DNA from: Henriciella sp045287255
Lineage (GTDB): Bacteria; Pseudomonadota; Alphaproteobacteria; Caulobacterales; Hyphomonadaceae
Assembly: GCF_045287255.1 (NCBI RefSeq)
Contig: NZ_CP137142.1
Span: 496,001 to 560,000, forward strand
DNA length: 64,000 nt
Direction of reading: 5' to 3'
Positions 8,472 to 16,681 of the stretch are shown here, piece after piece. Each line of letters starts with the position of its first letter. Position 1 is the first letter of the stretch. Under the pieces are notes generated by a model, which made no database searches, had not been told where the DNA came from, and saw nothing but the letters and a program-made list of their open reading frames with translations. The position numbers and the translations under genes were made by a program.

Positions 8472-9953
8472 ATGGCTCAAACTGGTGAATTTAGTCGCGG
8501 ATGGCCGGTCTTGTCGGCAGCAGCGGTTGGTGTTGGACTGGGTCTTTCGCCCCTGCCTTTCTATACGATTGACGTTATGGTCGCGCCGCTGGGTGAAGAG
8601 TTCGGTTGGACACGAGGGCAGATTTTCAGTGCACTTGCTGTCTACACGCTTGGGGCCTTTTTCATGTCGCCAATGATTGGCTGGCTGGCTGAAAAGTTTG
8701 GGGCGCGCCGCGTGGCTCTGCTCTCTATTGTCACGTTCAGCCTGTCCATGATGGCGCTGTCGCTGAACACAGGCAACATGACCCTATACTTTTTCCTATG
8801 GTTCCTGCTGGCGGTCGGCGGGGTCGGGACTTTGCCGATTACTTTTACCAGACCGGTGAATAACTGGTTTGATAAACGACGCGGCATTGCCTTGGGCATT
8901 GCTCTGATCGCGACAGGTATTTTTGGGGCTTTGGCCAAGAGTTTTGCACAGCACATCGTTGATATTGCGGGTTGGCGTCAGGCCTATTTCATGCTGGGCC
9001 TGTTGCCGCTGATCATTGCCTTGCCGATGAGTTTTCTCAGCCTGCGGGACATCAATGACGAACCTGCCCGTGATGCAGCGATTACGCGCTACAAAATTCC
9101 GGTTCTGGCGATCTCTCTGGCGGGGACGATCTGGCTGATTTACACGGCGCTACAATTCGTCTGGCCGAAATATCTTGAGGCGGGTCTGACCCTGCCAAAC
9201 GCAATGGCGTTTGGTTTTATGGTGATTGTCTTGATCCCGCCTTTGGCCATGATGGTCCTGCCAATTGGCAAAGCGCCAATCACTGTCGAGAAAAGTGGTG
9301 GTCCAATTGTCCTGCCGGGCATGACCCTCGGTGAGACGGTCAAAACCTGGCGGTTTTGGCTGCTGGCGATTTGCTTTGTTCCGATTTCCTATGCACTCGG
9401 TGCAATTATCCCAAGCTTGGTGCCGCTCTTAGGCAGCAAGGGCTTTAGCATTGGGGATGCGGTGCAGTTGGCGACGCTGACGGGGCTTGCTGTCCTTATG
9501 GGGCGCTTGATTGGGGGGTGGTTGATTGACCACTTCTGGGCCCCTGGCATTGCTTTTGTTTTCCTCGCCTCTCCAGCCCTCGCGCTCTGGATGCTAACCG
9601 GGGAGGTCAACACAACGACGGCAACCATTGCGATCCTGATGATCGGTTTTGGGGCCGGGGTTGAGTATGATTTTATGGCCTATCTGGTCTCGAAATATTT
9701 CGGGATGAAATCCTATTCTGCCATTTATGGGGCTTTGTATGGGTTCTTCGCGGCCGGCGCTGGTTTCGGTCCAACCATAATGAACAATTTTGCCGACGCG
9801 TATGGCTGGGATTGGACGCTCAGCAAGTCAGCAATGCTACTCTTCGCGTTTACCGTACCGATCCTGCTCCTGGGCAAGTACCGCTACGGCTATATTGAAA
9901 TGGATGATGCCTTGGCCAAGGCTGAAGAAACCGCTGAGACGGGGCACGGTTAA
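8472..9953 (+). CDS. MFS transporter (monocarboxylate / organic anion type)
   Basis: This 493-residue protein has 12 predicted membrane segments in two halves joined by a hydrophilic loop near residues 195-210. The family signature between TM2 and TM3 is seen as GWLAEKFGARRVALL at about residues 65-79. The N-terminal half, with GLGLSPLPFYTIDVMVAPLGEEFGW, looks like oxalate:formate-antiporter or monocarboxylate-type MFS proteins. The start is supported by GGGAGG seven bases upstream. It is transcribed away from the exported flavin oxidase, so it may import the oxidised product. Direction and ligand are unproven. Confidence 0.88.
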   Translation: MAQTGEFSRGWPVLSAAAVGVGLGLSPLPFYTIDVMVAPLGEEFGWTRGQIFSALAVYTLGAFFMSPMIGWLAEKFGARRVALLSIVTFSLSMMALSLNTGNMTLYFFLWFLLAVGGVGTLPITFTRPVNNWFDKRRGIALGIALIATGIFGALAKSFAQHIVDIAGWRQAYFMLGLLPLIIALPMSFLSLRDINDEPARDAAITRYKIPVLAISLAGTIWLIYTALQFVWPKYLEAGLTLPNAMAFGFMVIVLIPPLAMMVLPIGKAPITVEKSGGPIVLPGMTLGETVKTWRFWLLAICFVPISYALGAIIPSLVPLLGSKGFSIGDAVQLATLTGLAVLMGRLIGGWLIDHFWAPGIAFVFLASPALALWMLTGEVNTTTATIAILMIGFGAGVEYDFMAYLVSKYFGMKSYSAIYGALYGFFAAGAGFGPTIMNNFADAYGWDWTLSKSAMLLFAFTVPILLLGKYRYGYIEMDDALAKAEETAETGHG

Positions 9954-9965
9954 ACCCGCAAGGGC

Positions 9966-10778
9966 TTAAGCGGCGTCCAGTCTTGGTAGAATCAGATCGC
10001 AGACAGCTTCCGGATAATAATCAAGGAAGCTGTAGCCCCATTGTGGGCACTCGATCACTTCACCATTGGTCATGATTGGGATGGCGCGGCGGGTGCATTC
10101 CTGAAGGTCATCGGCAGGGTTCAGAATGATTTTGCGATGGGGCAGATCGGTCAGCGCCTTGTCGAACGGCTTGCCATAGGCAAAGGCGGCGGCATGGCCC
10201 CACTCATAGGCCTCGCCACCCATCATGGTCTGGTATAGCGAACGATCGAGCCATTCCAGCGTGGCGTCAGGTGCCCGTCGCTCAAGGATACGCTCCCAAG
10301 TGACCCGCAACCGAGTCATCTCCTCATCCAAGGGAATCGGCGTGAACATGTCGGTGAACATGGCGCGCTCTGCGTCGGTCAGGATCGCGGCTGAAATCAT
10401 CGCAATGCCACGCACGCGCTCGGGCTGTTGCAGCGCCATTTCAGTGGCGACTTTTGAGCCGGTATGGTTGCCGAACAGATCTATCTTTTGATGCCCCAGC
10501 GCATCCATCATCTGCCACATATTGCGGGCGTACATTTCGATGGTAGCCAGATCTTCGCTCGGCGGGGCATCGGACATGCCATAACCGGGATAATCTGCGG
10601 CTATGGCTATACGGTCTTTTCCCGCCATTCGCACAAAAGTGTCGAATTCCAAAGAGGATTTCGGGCTTTGGTGCAGGCAGAGAAGGGGGTATTTATCGGT
10701 TGCTTCTGGCGGCGAGGCCATGCGTCCATGCAGTTGGCCAAATTCCCCGTCGACATAGAATTTATGCGTGCGGTCCAT
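9966..10778 (-). CDS. Alpha/beta-hydrolase fold protein with atypical nucleophile elbow
   Basis: This 270-residue protein has the alpha/beta-hydrolase layout: the LLCLHQSP oxyanion region near residue 32, a DYPGYGMSD loop near 62, and the elbow at 103-107. The elbow reads GNHTG, so the usual Ser/Cys/Asp nucleophile position is His105, and the C-terminal region expected to carry the catalytic His reads CPQWGYSFLD. It is therefore either a non-hydrolytic member (lyase, isomerase, cofactor-free oxygenase or binding protein) or uses a different residue set. It begins two bases before the stop of the reductase gene in the minus-strand operon 12678-9966. The start avoids an 18-residue extension that would overlap that gene. 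Confidence 0.75.
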   Translation of the reverse strand: MDRTHKFYVDGEFGQLHGRMASPPEATDKYPLLCLHQSPKSSLEFDTFVRMAGKDRIAIAADYPGYGMSDAPPSEDLATIEMYARNMWQMMDALGHQKIDLFGNHTGSKVATEMALQQPERVRGIAMISAAILTDAERAMFTDMFTPIPLDEEMTRLRVTWERILERRAPDATLEWLDRSLYQTMMGGEAYEWGHAAAFAYGKPFDKALTDLPHRKIILNPADDLQECTRRAIPIMTNGEVIECPQWGYSFLDYYPEAVCDLILPRLDAA

Positions 10779-10779
10779 C

Positions 10780-11793
10780 TTAAACGCTTTCCGGGGCAAC
10801 AGTGACAACCGCTTTCCCCTTATTCTTCCCATTCATCAGGCGCTCGAACAGGGCGGGTGCCTCTTCCAAGCCGGCAGCGCGATCTTCGGCGAATTTCAGC
10901 TGTCCGCTGGTGATCCATGGTGCAGCCTCGGCAATATATTCATCCCAGCGCGGGTAGAAGTCATAGACGACAAGCCCTGAGAGCTGGGCGCGTTTGCCAA
11001 TAATAAGCCCGGCATTGAGCGGGTGCTGGCTCTGGGTCTCAGTATGATAGGCGTCGACGAGGCCACATAGCACCCCGCGCGCATAGATGCGGGCATGGGT
11101 CAGGGCGAGCATCGCCATGTCCGCCGAGACATTCTCGAAGAAGACAGACAAGCCATCGGGCAGGGCTTCAGCCAATCTGTCTTTCCAGCCCTCAGCCTTG
11201 TAATCGATACAGGCGTCAAACCCGTAAGTGTCCGTCACCAGCGCGCATTTCTCTGGCCCGCCGGCAATACCGACAACGCGGTCTGCGCCCTTGATCCGGG
11301 CGATCTGGCCGACCGTTCCGCCAACTGGGCCAGCAGCGGCATCAACCAGAACAGTATCGCCTGCGCCAACTTTGGCGAGTTGTGTGATCCCGGACCAAGC
11401 GGTCAGGCCCGGCATGCCGAGGACCCCTGCATGAGCAGCCAGTGGCGCTACGGATGGATCAATCTTGCGAACATGCTCAGCTGTAAGCGCGCAGACTTCC
11501 TGCCAGCCGCCTTCCATGCTCTGAACCCAGTCGCCTTCTTTCAGGCTGGGTACGCGGCTTTCAATGACTTGCCCGACAATCGCGCCGGGAATGGCTCCTT
11601 TCATCGGCTCTGGAGCGGCCTCGCCCATGTGCCGCCCGCGCAAGCGTGAGCCGACATAAGGGTCCAGCGAGAGGTGTACGGTGCGAACCAGAACGCCATT
11701 TTCCGGGCAGGCAGGGACTGGCGCTTCAATGATCGCGAAATCGCCCGCAACAGGTTTGTGGTCGACGGTGTGCTTTAGAGTGCCGAGTTTCAT
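10780..11793 (-). CDS. NADP-dependent medium-chain oxidoreductase (CurA / prostaglandin-reductase type)
   Basis: This 337-residue zinc-free MDR protein has the N-terminal GroES-like fold (LSLDPYVGSRLRGRHMGEA near residues 42-60, a hallmark of the 2-alkenal/prostaglandin reductase group) and a Rossmann domain with AAAGPVGGTVGQIARIKGA near residue 155. Family members reduce activated C=C bonds of enones using NADPH. It is the middle gene of an operon with the VOC protein upstream (gap 3 bases) and the alpha/beta-hydrolase-fold protein downstream. It may reduce an alpha,beta-unsaturated carbonyl intermediate. Confidence 0.88.
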   Translation of the reverse strand: MKLGTLKHTVDHKPVAGDFAIIEAPVPACPENGVLVRTVHLSLDPYVGSRLRGRHMGEAAPEPMKGAIPGAIVGQVIESRVPSLKEGDWVQSMEGGWQEVCALTAEHVRKIDPSVAPLAAHAGVLGMPGLTAWSGITQLAKVGAGDTVLVDAAAGPVGGTVGQIARIKGADRVVGIAGGPEKCALVTDTYGFDACIDYKAEGWKDRLAEALPDGLSVFFENVSADMAMLALTHARIYARGVLCGLVDAYHTETQSQHPLNAGLIIGKRAQLSGLVVYDFYPRWDEYIAEAAPWITSGQLKFAEDRAAGLEEAPALFERLMNGKNKGKAVVTVAPESV

Positions 11794-11796
11794 GGT

Positions 11797-12678
11797 CTAG
11801 CCTTCCACCATTTCAATCAATGTGCCGTCGAGGTCTTTCAGAACGCCAACGCGCTTGCCTTTATAAATCGCGCCTTCGCGGACGGTTGGCGCGGTCAGCC
11901 ATGGGCCGGGCAGGCTGTCGAAGTCAGGATGCCAGAGCGTCCCAATGGCGCAGCCAGGAACCAGCATATCCTCATGATTCGGGCGCGGCGTGGCCGCATC
12001 TGGATATTGATCCAGCTCAAGGAAGACATCCTTATCATGGATCAGGGTGCAGATGCGGTGCAGCTCATCCAGTGGTGTCCCATAAGCCTTGGCGATCATC
12101 GTATAAGGGATGTCCATTTCACGCCCAAAGGCCAGCCCGCACTTTTCCTGCATCCACTTGGCTGAGGCCTCCATATCGGAGCTGCCCATGACCAGAATGA
12201 ACAGCTTGTCGATCAAGCTGCCAGCGCGCGGTAGGTTATATTCGGGCAAGTCGTCATTGATCTGCGTCAGGTAGACGATTTCTTCATCCGGGCCTTTGAC
12301 CTGCATCGGGTGAATGGCATCAAGGCCGGGGATTTTGTTAGGGGGACCGATAATCTCAAACGGGCTGTCTAGCATTCGTTCATTCACGGCTATGACATCC
12401 TGCACGCAGATTTCAATCGCGTTCCAGCCATAGGAGCGCAGCGCCTTGAACCCCTCAACCGGGGCTTGTTCAACAAAGCGTAGAAAGATATCTGCGCCAG
12501 AAGCGGGTTGCATGACAGCGTAAGGACAACCCGCGCTTTTCGGCGTGCCCCAGCTCTCTGCGAGTTCAGGACTGATTTCGCCGCGCTCAACCACAGTATA
12601 ATCGAAATAGGTTTCGTAGTTTGAGATTGTGCGGCTAAGATCAGCCACCGTTACCGTTGCTGCGCGAAGAAGTTTCAT
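11797..12678 (-). CDS. Two-domain VOC (glyoxalase/dioxygenase fold) protein
   Basis: This 293-residue cytoplasmic protein is built from two VOC-like halves. The first opens LLRAATVTVADLSRTISNYE and the second starts near residue 153 with DKLFILVMGSSDMEASAKWM. The superfamily covers glyoxalases, extradiol dioxygenases and epimerases, and the metal ligands cannot be assigned with confidence here. It is the first gene of the minus-strand operon 12678-9966, directly behind a motif A operator shared with the divergent DUF1330 gene. A paralogous architecture, exported as a lipoprotein, lies at 47893. Confidence 0.75.
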   Translation of the reverse strand: MKLLRAATVTVADLSRTISNYETYFDYTVVERGEISPELAESWGTPKSAGCPYAVMQPASGADIFLRFVEQAPVEGFKALRSYGWNAIEICVQDVIAVNERMLDSPFEIIGPPNKIPGLDAIHPMQVKGPDEEIVYLTQINDDLPEYNLPRAGSLIDKLFILVMGSSDMEASAKWMQEKCGLAFGREMDIPYTMIAKAYGTPLDELHRICTLIHDKDVFLELDQYPDAATPRPNHEDMLVPGCAIGTLWHPDFDSLPGPWLTAPTVREGAIYKGKRVGVLKDLDGTLIEMVEG

Positions 12679-12724
12679 ACCGGATTAGCCCTTTTCAAAT
12701 CGGCCCGGACAGGCTCTACTCTTT

Positions 12725-12740
12725 AAAGGATATATCATTT
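12725..12740. promoter_or_regulatory. Motif A operator copy 5
   Basis: AAAGGATATATCATTT lies between the divergent VOC and DUF1330 genes, 46 bases before the DUF1330 start. Confidence 0.75.
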
Positions 12741-12786
12741 GTTTTCGCTCTGACTAGGACCGGGGCCAGATAAAGGGACAAAAACC

Positions 12787-13083
12787 ATGGCGGCTTACAT
12801 GATTGTCTTCGCGCAAATCGAAGACCGGGAAAAGTTCATTCACGGATACGGCATTCCAACGGCCAAACTGATTGGCCAGTTTGGGGGCGAATATCTGGTG
12901 CGTGGGCCGGGCGTTGAAAGTCTTGAAGGGGGGCTGTTTGACGGTACCAGCGCTGTGATTTCGAAATGGCCAGACAGGGCCGCAATCAAAGCGTTCTGGA
13001 ACAGTCCTGAATATGAGGTTCTGAAACAGGCGCGACAGGATTGGGCCAAGGCACATGTTATGGTCGTGGAGGATATGGCATGA
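12787..13083 (+). CDS. DUF1330 family protein, cytoplasmic copy
   Basis: This 98-residue dimeric alpha/beta-barrel-type protein matches DUF1330: YMIVFAQIEDREKF at the start, GGEYLVRGPGVESLEG in the middle, and the diagnostic AVISKWPDRAAIKAFWNSPEY. The family is structurally related to ferredoxin-like monooxygenase and decarboxylase barrels, but its reaction is unknown. The stop overlaps the next start (ATGA), so translation of the following lipoprotein is probably coupled. A lipoprotein paralogue sits at 45102. Confidence 0.85.
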   Translation: MAAYMIVFAQIEDREKFIHGYGIPTAKLIGQFGGEYLVRGPGVESLEGGLFDGTSAVISKWPDRAAIKAFWNSPEYEVLKQARQDWAKAHVMVVEDMA

Positions 13084-13901
13084 GGCATTTTGCAATCAGC
13101 GCGCTCAGCGCCCTAGCCGTATCTGGATGCACAATCGCGCAGGCTGGACCGCCTGTCCTGGATGACCGTGCCAGCATGTTTGCCGCGGTTCAAGCGGAAG
13201 AGGCGCTAAGCGGGACAACAATCATCGCGCGCGCCCACAACGCGGCGGGTGGTGAGACTTTTGTGCGGCCGGGAACCCTGTTTCTGTCCGGCTATAATAT
13301 CATCCGCAGTGCGGACGGGGCTGAAACGCTTTGGGATCGCTATGCCATGTGGCGGGTGTTCGGAGATGAAAAAGCCGATGCGCATGCGGCCAATGGCAAG
13401 GTCCGGATTGAAGCCTGGAGCGGCGATGCGATCGCCATGTTGCTCAGTTTTGATGGGGCGACCACCTATACCAAGGATGGCCCAATGGCCGATCAGTCGG
13501 CTAATGCGATGTGGGGCGCCAATTTCGGGTTCGGCGCAATTCGCAATGCCTTGGATGAAGGCTGGATCCAGACCCGAAAGACTGACCGCCTGATTGATGG
13601 TAAGCCAGCCTTTATGGTCGAATTAATCGACCCGGCGGGCGGCAAGACACTCTTCGGGTTTGATCAGGGCGATTACTCAATTCTCTATGTTGGCTTTGAC
13701 ACCCCGCGCGGCTGGCATGAGCGGCGCTATTCCCATTATTTTGAAAAGCCAGGCATCAGCTGGAGGCAGGCTGGGCGTGTGCGGCTGTTCTATAATGGCG
13801 TCAAAGCCAATGAGGCGATCTGGACAGATTTCCAGATTGGTGCCCCGCTAGAGGATGAGCGCTTCGTGATTGACGAAGCGCCCATTGAGCCAACCTTCTA
13901 G
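13080..13901 (+). CDS. Unrecognised lipoprotein of 273 residues
   Basis: The protein starts MRHFAISALSALAVSGC, a clear lipoprotein signal with lipobox AVSGC. The remainder is beta-rich with repeated Trp and Tyr residues (for example ETLWDRYAMWRVFGDEKADA and KPGISWRQAGRVRLFYNGVK). I do not recognise the family; a LolA-like or lipocalin-like ligand-binding barrel is conceivable but unproven. The start is fixed by the ATGA overlap with the DUF1330 gene. Its last bases form a four-base CTAG overlap with the stop of the convergent membrane protein gene. Confidence 0.7.
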   Translation: MRHFAISALSALAVSGCTIAQAGPPVLDDRASMFAAVQAEEALSGTTIIARAHNAAGGETFVRPGTLFLSGYNIIRSADGAETLWDRYAMWRVFGDEKADAHAANGKVRIEAWSGDAIAMLLSFDGATTYTKDGPMADQSANAMWGANFGFGAIRNALDEGWIQTRKTDRLIDGKPAFMVELIDPAGGKTLFGFDQGDYSILYVGFDTPRGWHERRYSHYFEKPGISWRQAGRVRLFYNGVKANEAIWTDFQIGAPLEDERFVIDEAPIEPTF

Positions 13902-14587
13902 AACGGTTTCACCGCACCGAAGAAGGCCGTTGTCAGGATCAGGATCCAGTAGACATAGGCCACAGACCGCCCGAGATTGATCGAGCTTTTGAGCTTGGCT
14001 TCAACTTCCGGATTTGAGCCTTCGGCCAGAACCGGGAACATTTTCTGCCACTCATGCATGATCAGGCGCAGGATCACACCGATGATCAGGGCCAGACCAA
14101 AGGTCAGGATTTTAGCCGCATACCAGAGCTGGCCTTCGCCACCCGCGAACGGGCCATTGCCCATCAGCGATGAGATTGACGTAAACAGCAGCGTCGGGAT
14201 CAGCAGATAGCGCGTCCAGTCCTCAATGTCCGAAAGCGGCTTGAACCATTTGGTTCCGCGGGTCGCGAATGCGCCCCAGGTCAGGGCCATCCAGGCCGCC
14301 CAGAGCAGCCACATACCGACAAGCCAGCCGCCACCGAGGGGCTGAACGCCCCAGATATAGCCCATGTGCAGGCCAAGCGGCAGCAGGGAGATAATCCCGG
14401 TCCGCGCCATAATGTCGATGCGATAGGCCGTATTCATATGGCGCATACGCTCTTCGAGCGGCAGATTGTGGTTCACGACTTTATAGCTGGTCTGGAAGAC
14501 CCCCCATTCGCCGCCGAGCCAATATACCATTGCGACAATGTGCAGCCAGCGCAGGATCGCAAGTTCGTTTGATGCAAAAAAGTCCAT
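13898..14587 (-). CDS. CopD-like multi-pass membrane protein, copy 1
   Basis: This 229-residue protein has about six hydrophobic segments. The first contains LRWLHIVAMVYWLGGEWGVF with a His that could ligate haem, a pattern like CopD/HemJ-type small membrane proteins. The paralogue at 38831 shares VYWLGGxxGxFxTS and a conserved Met-Ala-Arg-Thr segment in the second helix region. An electron-transfer role for an exported oxidoreductase is inferred, not shown. It has a GGAGGAAAT ribosome-binding site and a perfect motif A operator upstream. Confidence 0.65.
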   Translation of the reverse strand: MDFFASNELAILRWLHIVAMVYWLGGEWGVFQTSYKVVNHNLPLEERMRHMNTAYRIDIMARTGIISLLPLGLHMGYIWGVQPLGGGWLVGMWLLWAAWMALTWGAFATRGTKWFKPLSDIEDWTRYLLIPTLLFTSISSLMGNGPFAGGEGQLWYAAKILTFGLALIIGVILRLIMHEWQKMFPVLAEGSNPEVEAKLKSSINLGRSVAYVYWILILTTAFFGAVKPF

Positions 14588-14617
14588 GATTCCATTTCCT
14601 CCATCGACACTCTTGGC

Positions 14618-14633
14618 AAATGATATATCATTT
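14618..14633. promoter_or_regulatory. Motif A operator copy 6 (perfect palindrome)
   Basis: AAATGATATATCATTT lies between the divergent membrane protein and the 248-residue protein, about 31 bases before the former and 64 before the latter. Confidence 0.8.
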
Positions 14634-14697
14634 GTCTATGCGTCGTCTTGCACCAGTCTGCGATAAACGTCAAAACTTGCCGGGGTAGAGGAAAAAC

Positions 14698-15444
14698 ATG
14701 ACCGATCCGATGAAACATCAGCGCCTGCGTGGCCGTATTCGTTACACATCCAAGAAGCCTGAAATGCTTGATCAGGTGCGCGGGGATGAGATTTTCAACA
14801 TCACACAGCACTCGGATGGCAAAATGACGGTGCGGGCGCATTGCGAGATTCATGAGCCTGACCCAACGGTGATGCGCGATATTGTTTATTCCATGGATGA
14901 GACGGGTAATCCGATGGACTGTCATGTTCGCCTGACCATTGGCGATGAATTCATGGGCAGCGGCTGGTTCCGGTTTAACCTGGATGAGCAGCGCAGCGGT
15001 ACGATTGAGTGCGAAAGCTATGGTCCAAGCATTGGCCGCCTTTCACAAGTGGTTGAGACGAACGGCTCGTTTGACGGCTTTGGCACACACCCGATTATTG
15101 GCGACGCGCAAATGTGCCGTGTCATCGATCGCTCGAACGGACCAACCCGGCGGCAAGTGCGGGTCTTCTTGCCTTCACCAGACCATCGCGGCGCGACCCC
15201 GCCTATCGTTTCGGAGGTTTCAATCGGCCTTGAATATGTTGGCGATGAAACCGTGACCGTCGAGGCAGGCACGTTTGACTGTTATCACTTCCGCTATGTT
15301 GACGATGAAGGCCCTGGCATGGGCGGGACACAGCATCCGGTCTACGACATGTGGGTGACCAAGGATGACTTCATCTTCGTGCAGGGCGGTGTCGGCGGCT
15401 ATATGGCCACCTGGTATGAATTGATCGAGTTCGAAAAGCGCTAG
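14698..15444 (+). CDS. Uncharacterised beta-rich protein, 248 residues
   Basis: The protein has no signal peptide and is polar, with alternating beta-strand pattern and motifs such as VRAHCEIHEPDPTVMRDIVY, TIGDEFMGSGWFRFNL and ETVTVEAGTFDCYHFRYVD. The last resembles the core of DUF3108-like or lipocalin-like barrels, but I do not recognise the family with confidence. It stands alone on the plus strand between a perfect motif A operator and a convergent operon. It may be another small-molecule-binding or isomerising barrel of the pathway. Confidence 0.7.
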   Translation: MTDPMKHQRLRGRIRYTSKKPEMLDQVRGDEIFNITQHSDGKMTVRAHCEIHEPDPTVMRDIVYSMDETGNPMDCHVRLTIGDEFMGSGWFRFNLDEQRSGTIECESYGPSIGRLSQVVETNGSFDGFGTHPIIGDAQMCRVIDRSNGPTRRQVRVFLPSPDHRGATPPIVSEVSIGLEYVGDETVTVEAGTFDCYHFRYVDDEGPGMGGTQHPVYDMWVTKDDFIFVQGGVGGYMATWYELIEFEKR

Positions 15445-15461
15445 AAACACTACGAAAGTGG

Positions 15462-15487
15462 GCCGCCCCTAATAACGCGGGGGCGGC
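15462..15487. terminator. Possible hairpin terminator between convergent genes
   Basis: GCCGCCCC and GGGGCGGC form an 8-bp stem around a nine-base loop that includes the cupin stop codon. No clear T run follows, so termination activity is uncertain. Confidence 0.4.
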
Positions 15488-16308
15488 GTCCATGGCGCAT
15501 AGGCAAAGGCTTGCAGGTTTTCCGGCAGGATCGGATCATACGGCGCGTCAAAGTCAAACGGCGCGTCTTCCTTTGACCACTCATTGACATGCTGCCCACC
15601 GAGAAAGCGGATCAGGGCGACACAGCCCCAGCGCGTGCCAAACGGGCCATGCGGGATTTGCGGTGGTCGCCAGAAATAAGCCCCCGGGGCCATCGTCCCA
15701 TGCGGTCCGGTCAGGGAGCCTGAAACGATATAGGCTTCTTCGACGGTCGGGTGGCACTCCTGCGGGCCTTTCAGGCCGGGTGGCTCTGAATGCGGCAGGA
15801 TCATTGACAGGAAAGTCCGCTCTCCGGTTTCCGGGTCGCTGCGCAAATCCTTACGGCTAATGCCCAGATGTGCGAGCTTGGGATCATTCAGCGTCATATC
15901 CCACGGCATGTGCAGGGCATCGACACGGGTAATCTCGTCCGAGCTACCTTCACCAGCGACCAGTTGCGGATCACCATTAAAGAAGGTCAGCACAACCGCG
16001 CCATCGCGGGCGGTCATGGTTTTGCGCGTCGTTCCCGCCGGGATATAGCCATAGGTGTCATGGCCAAACTCGACGCCATTAATCTCTATGGTTCCGTTCA
16101 GGACATAGAATTCTTCAGCAACAAGCAGGTGTTCATTGGCCTCGCGGCGCCAGCCTGCCGGATAACGAATGACCGCACTACACGCACCATCATCATTATC
16201 GCGGCTGAGGAATTTATACTCCGCATCAGGCCGGGCATTACCGGGGCCGATCCGCATCCACGGCAGAAGCTGCGCGTGGATGAACTCGATCTGTGGGCGA
16301 TTAAGCAT
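15469..16308 (-). CDS. Two-domain cupin protein (DUF4437 / ChrR-like)
   Basis: This 279-residue protein has two cupin halves. The first has the metal-site region NEHLLVAEEFYVLNGTIEING (residues about 58-78), the second HPTVEEAYIVSGSLTG (about 188-203), with a final HGPFGTRWGCVALIRF strand. Cupins of this type bind a metal and act as dioxygenases, isomerases or sensors. It is the third gene of the minus-strand operon 17917-15469 and starts six bases after the 121-residue protein. Reaction unknown. Confidence 0.7.
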   Translation of the reverse strand: MLNRPQIEFIHAQLLPWMRIGPGNARPDAEYKFLSRDNDDGACSAVIRYPAGWRREANEHLLVAEEFYVLNGTIEINGVEFGHDTYGYIPAGTTRKTMTARDGAVVLTFFNGDPQLVAGEGSSDEITRVDALHMPWDMTLNDPKLAHLGISRKDLRSDPETGERTFLSMILPHSEPPGLKGPQECHPTVEEAYIVSGSLTGPHGTMAPGAYFWRPPQIPHGPFGTRWGCVALIRFLGGQHVNEWSKEDAPFDFDAPYDPILPENLQAFAYAPWTPPPRY

Positions 16309-16313
16309 GGTGG

Positions 16314-16679
16314 TTAGTCAACAGTAGCGAATTCTTCAGCAACGTCCTCGCTGGAGGCTTCGTTGCCACGTTCAATCGCTTCGCGGTCCTGCTGAATGAT
16401 ACGGAAGATGCGGGCAATATATTCCTGCATCCACAGGCCACGCTCGTCGGCTTCTTCCTTGGTCGGCGTGAAGGCGTCGATGCTTGCCTTGGAGACGGTT
16501 TCCCCGCGCTCCAGCAGGCGCTCAATCGTGTCCATGCGCTCGTGCATCACGGCGACTTCCTGGATCAAAGCGAGGTTGATGTTCATCACCCGCTCAACAT
16601 CCGGGTTTTCGAGGAACCAGGGGCGCTTGCCCTTTGATTTGGCTCCAGCAAGGGTGATCGGGTCGAGTGTCTGTGTCAT
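16314..16679 (-). CDS. Small uncharacterised helical protein, 121 residues
   Basis: The protein contains a long predicted helix (NPDVERVMNINLALIQEVAV then MHERMDTIERLLERGETVSK) with heptad-like spacing, so it may form a coiled coil or dimer. No family is recognised. It sits two bases after the methyltransferase gene and six before the cupin gene, so all three are surely one transcript; it may be a partner or stabilising subunit of the methyltransferase. Confidence 0.7.
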   Translation of the reverse strand: MTQTLDPITLAGAKSKGKRPWFLENPDVERVMNINLALIQEVAVMHERMDTIERLLERGETVSKASIDAFTPTKEEADERGLWMQEYIARIFRIIQQDREAIERGNEASSEDVAEEFATVD

Positions 16680-16681
16680 GT

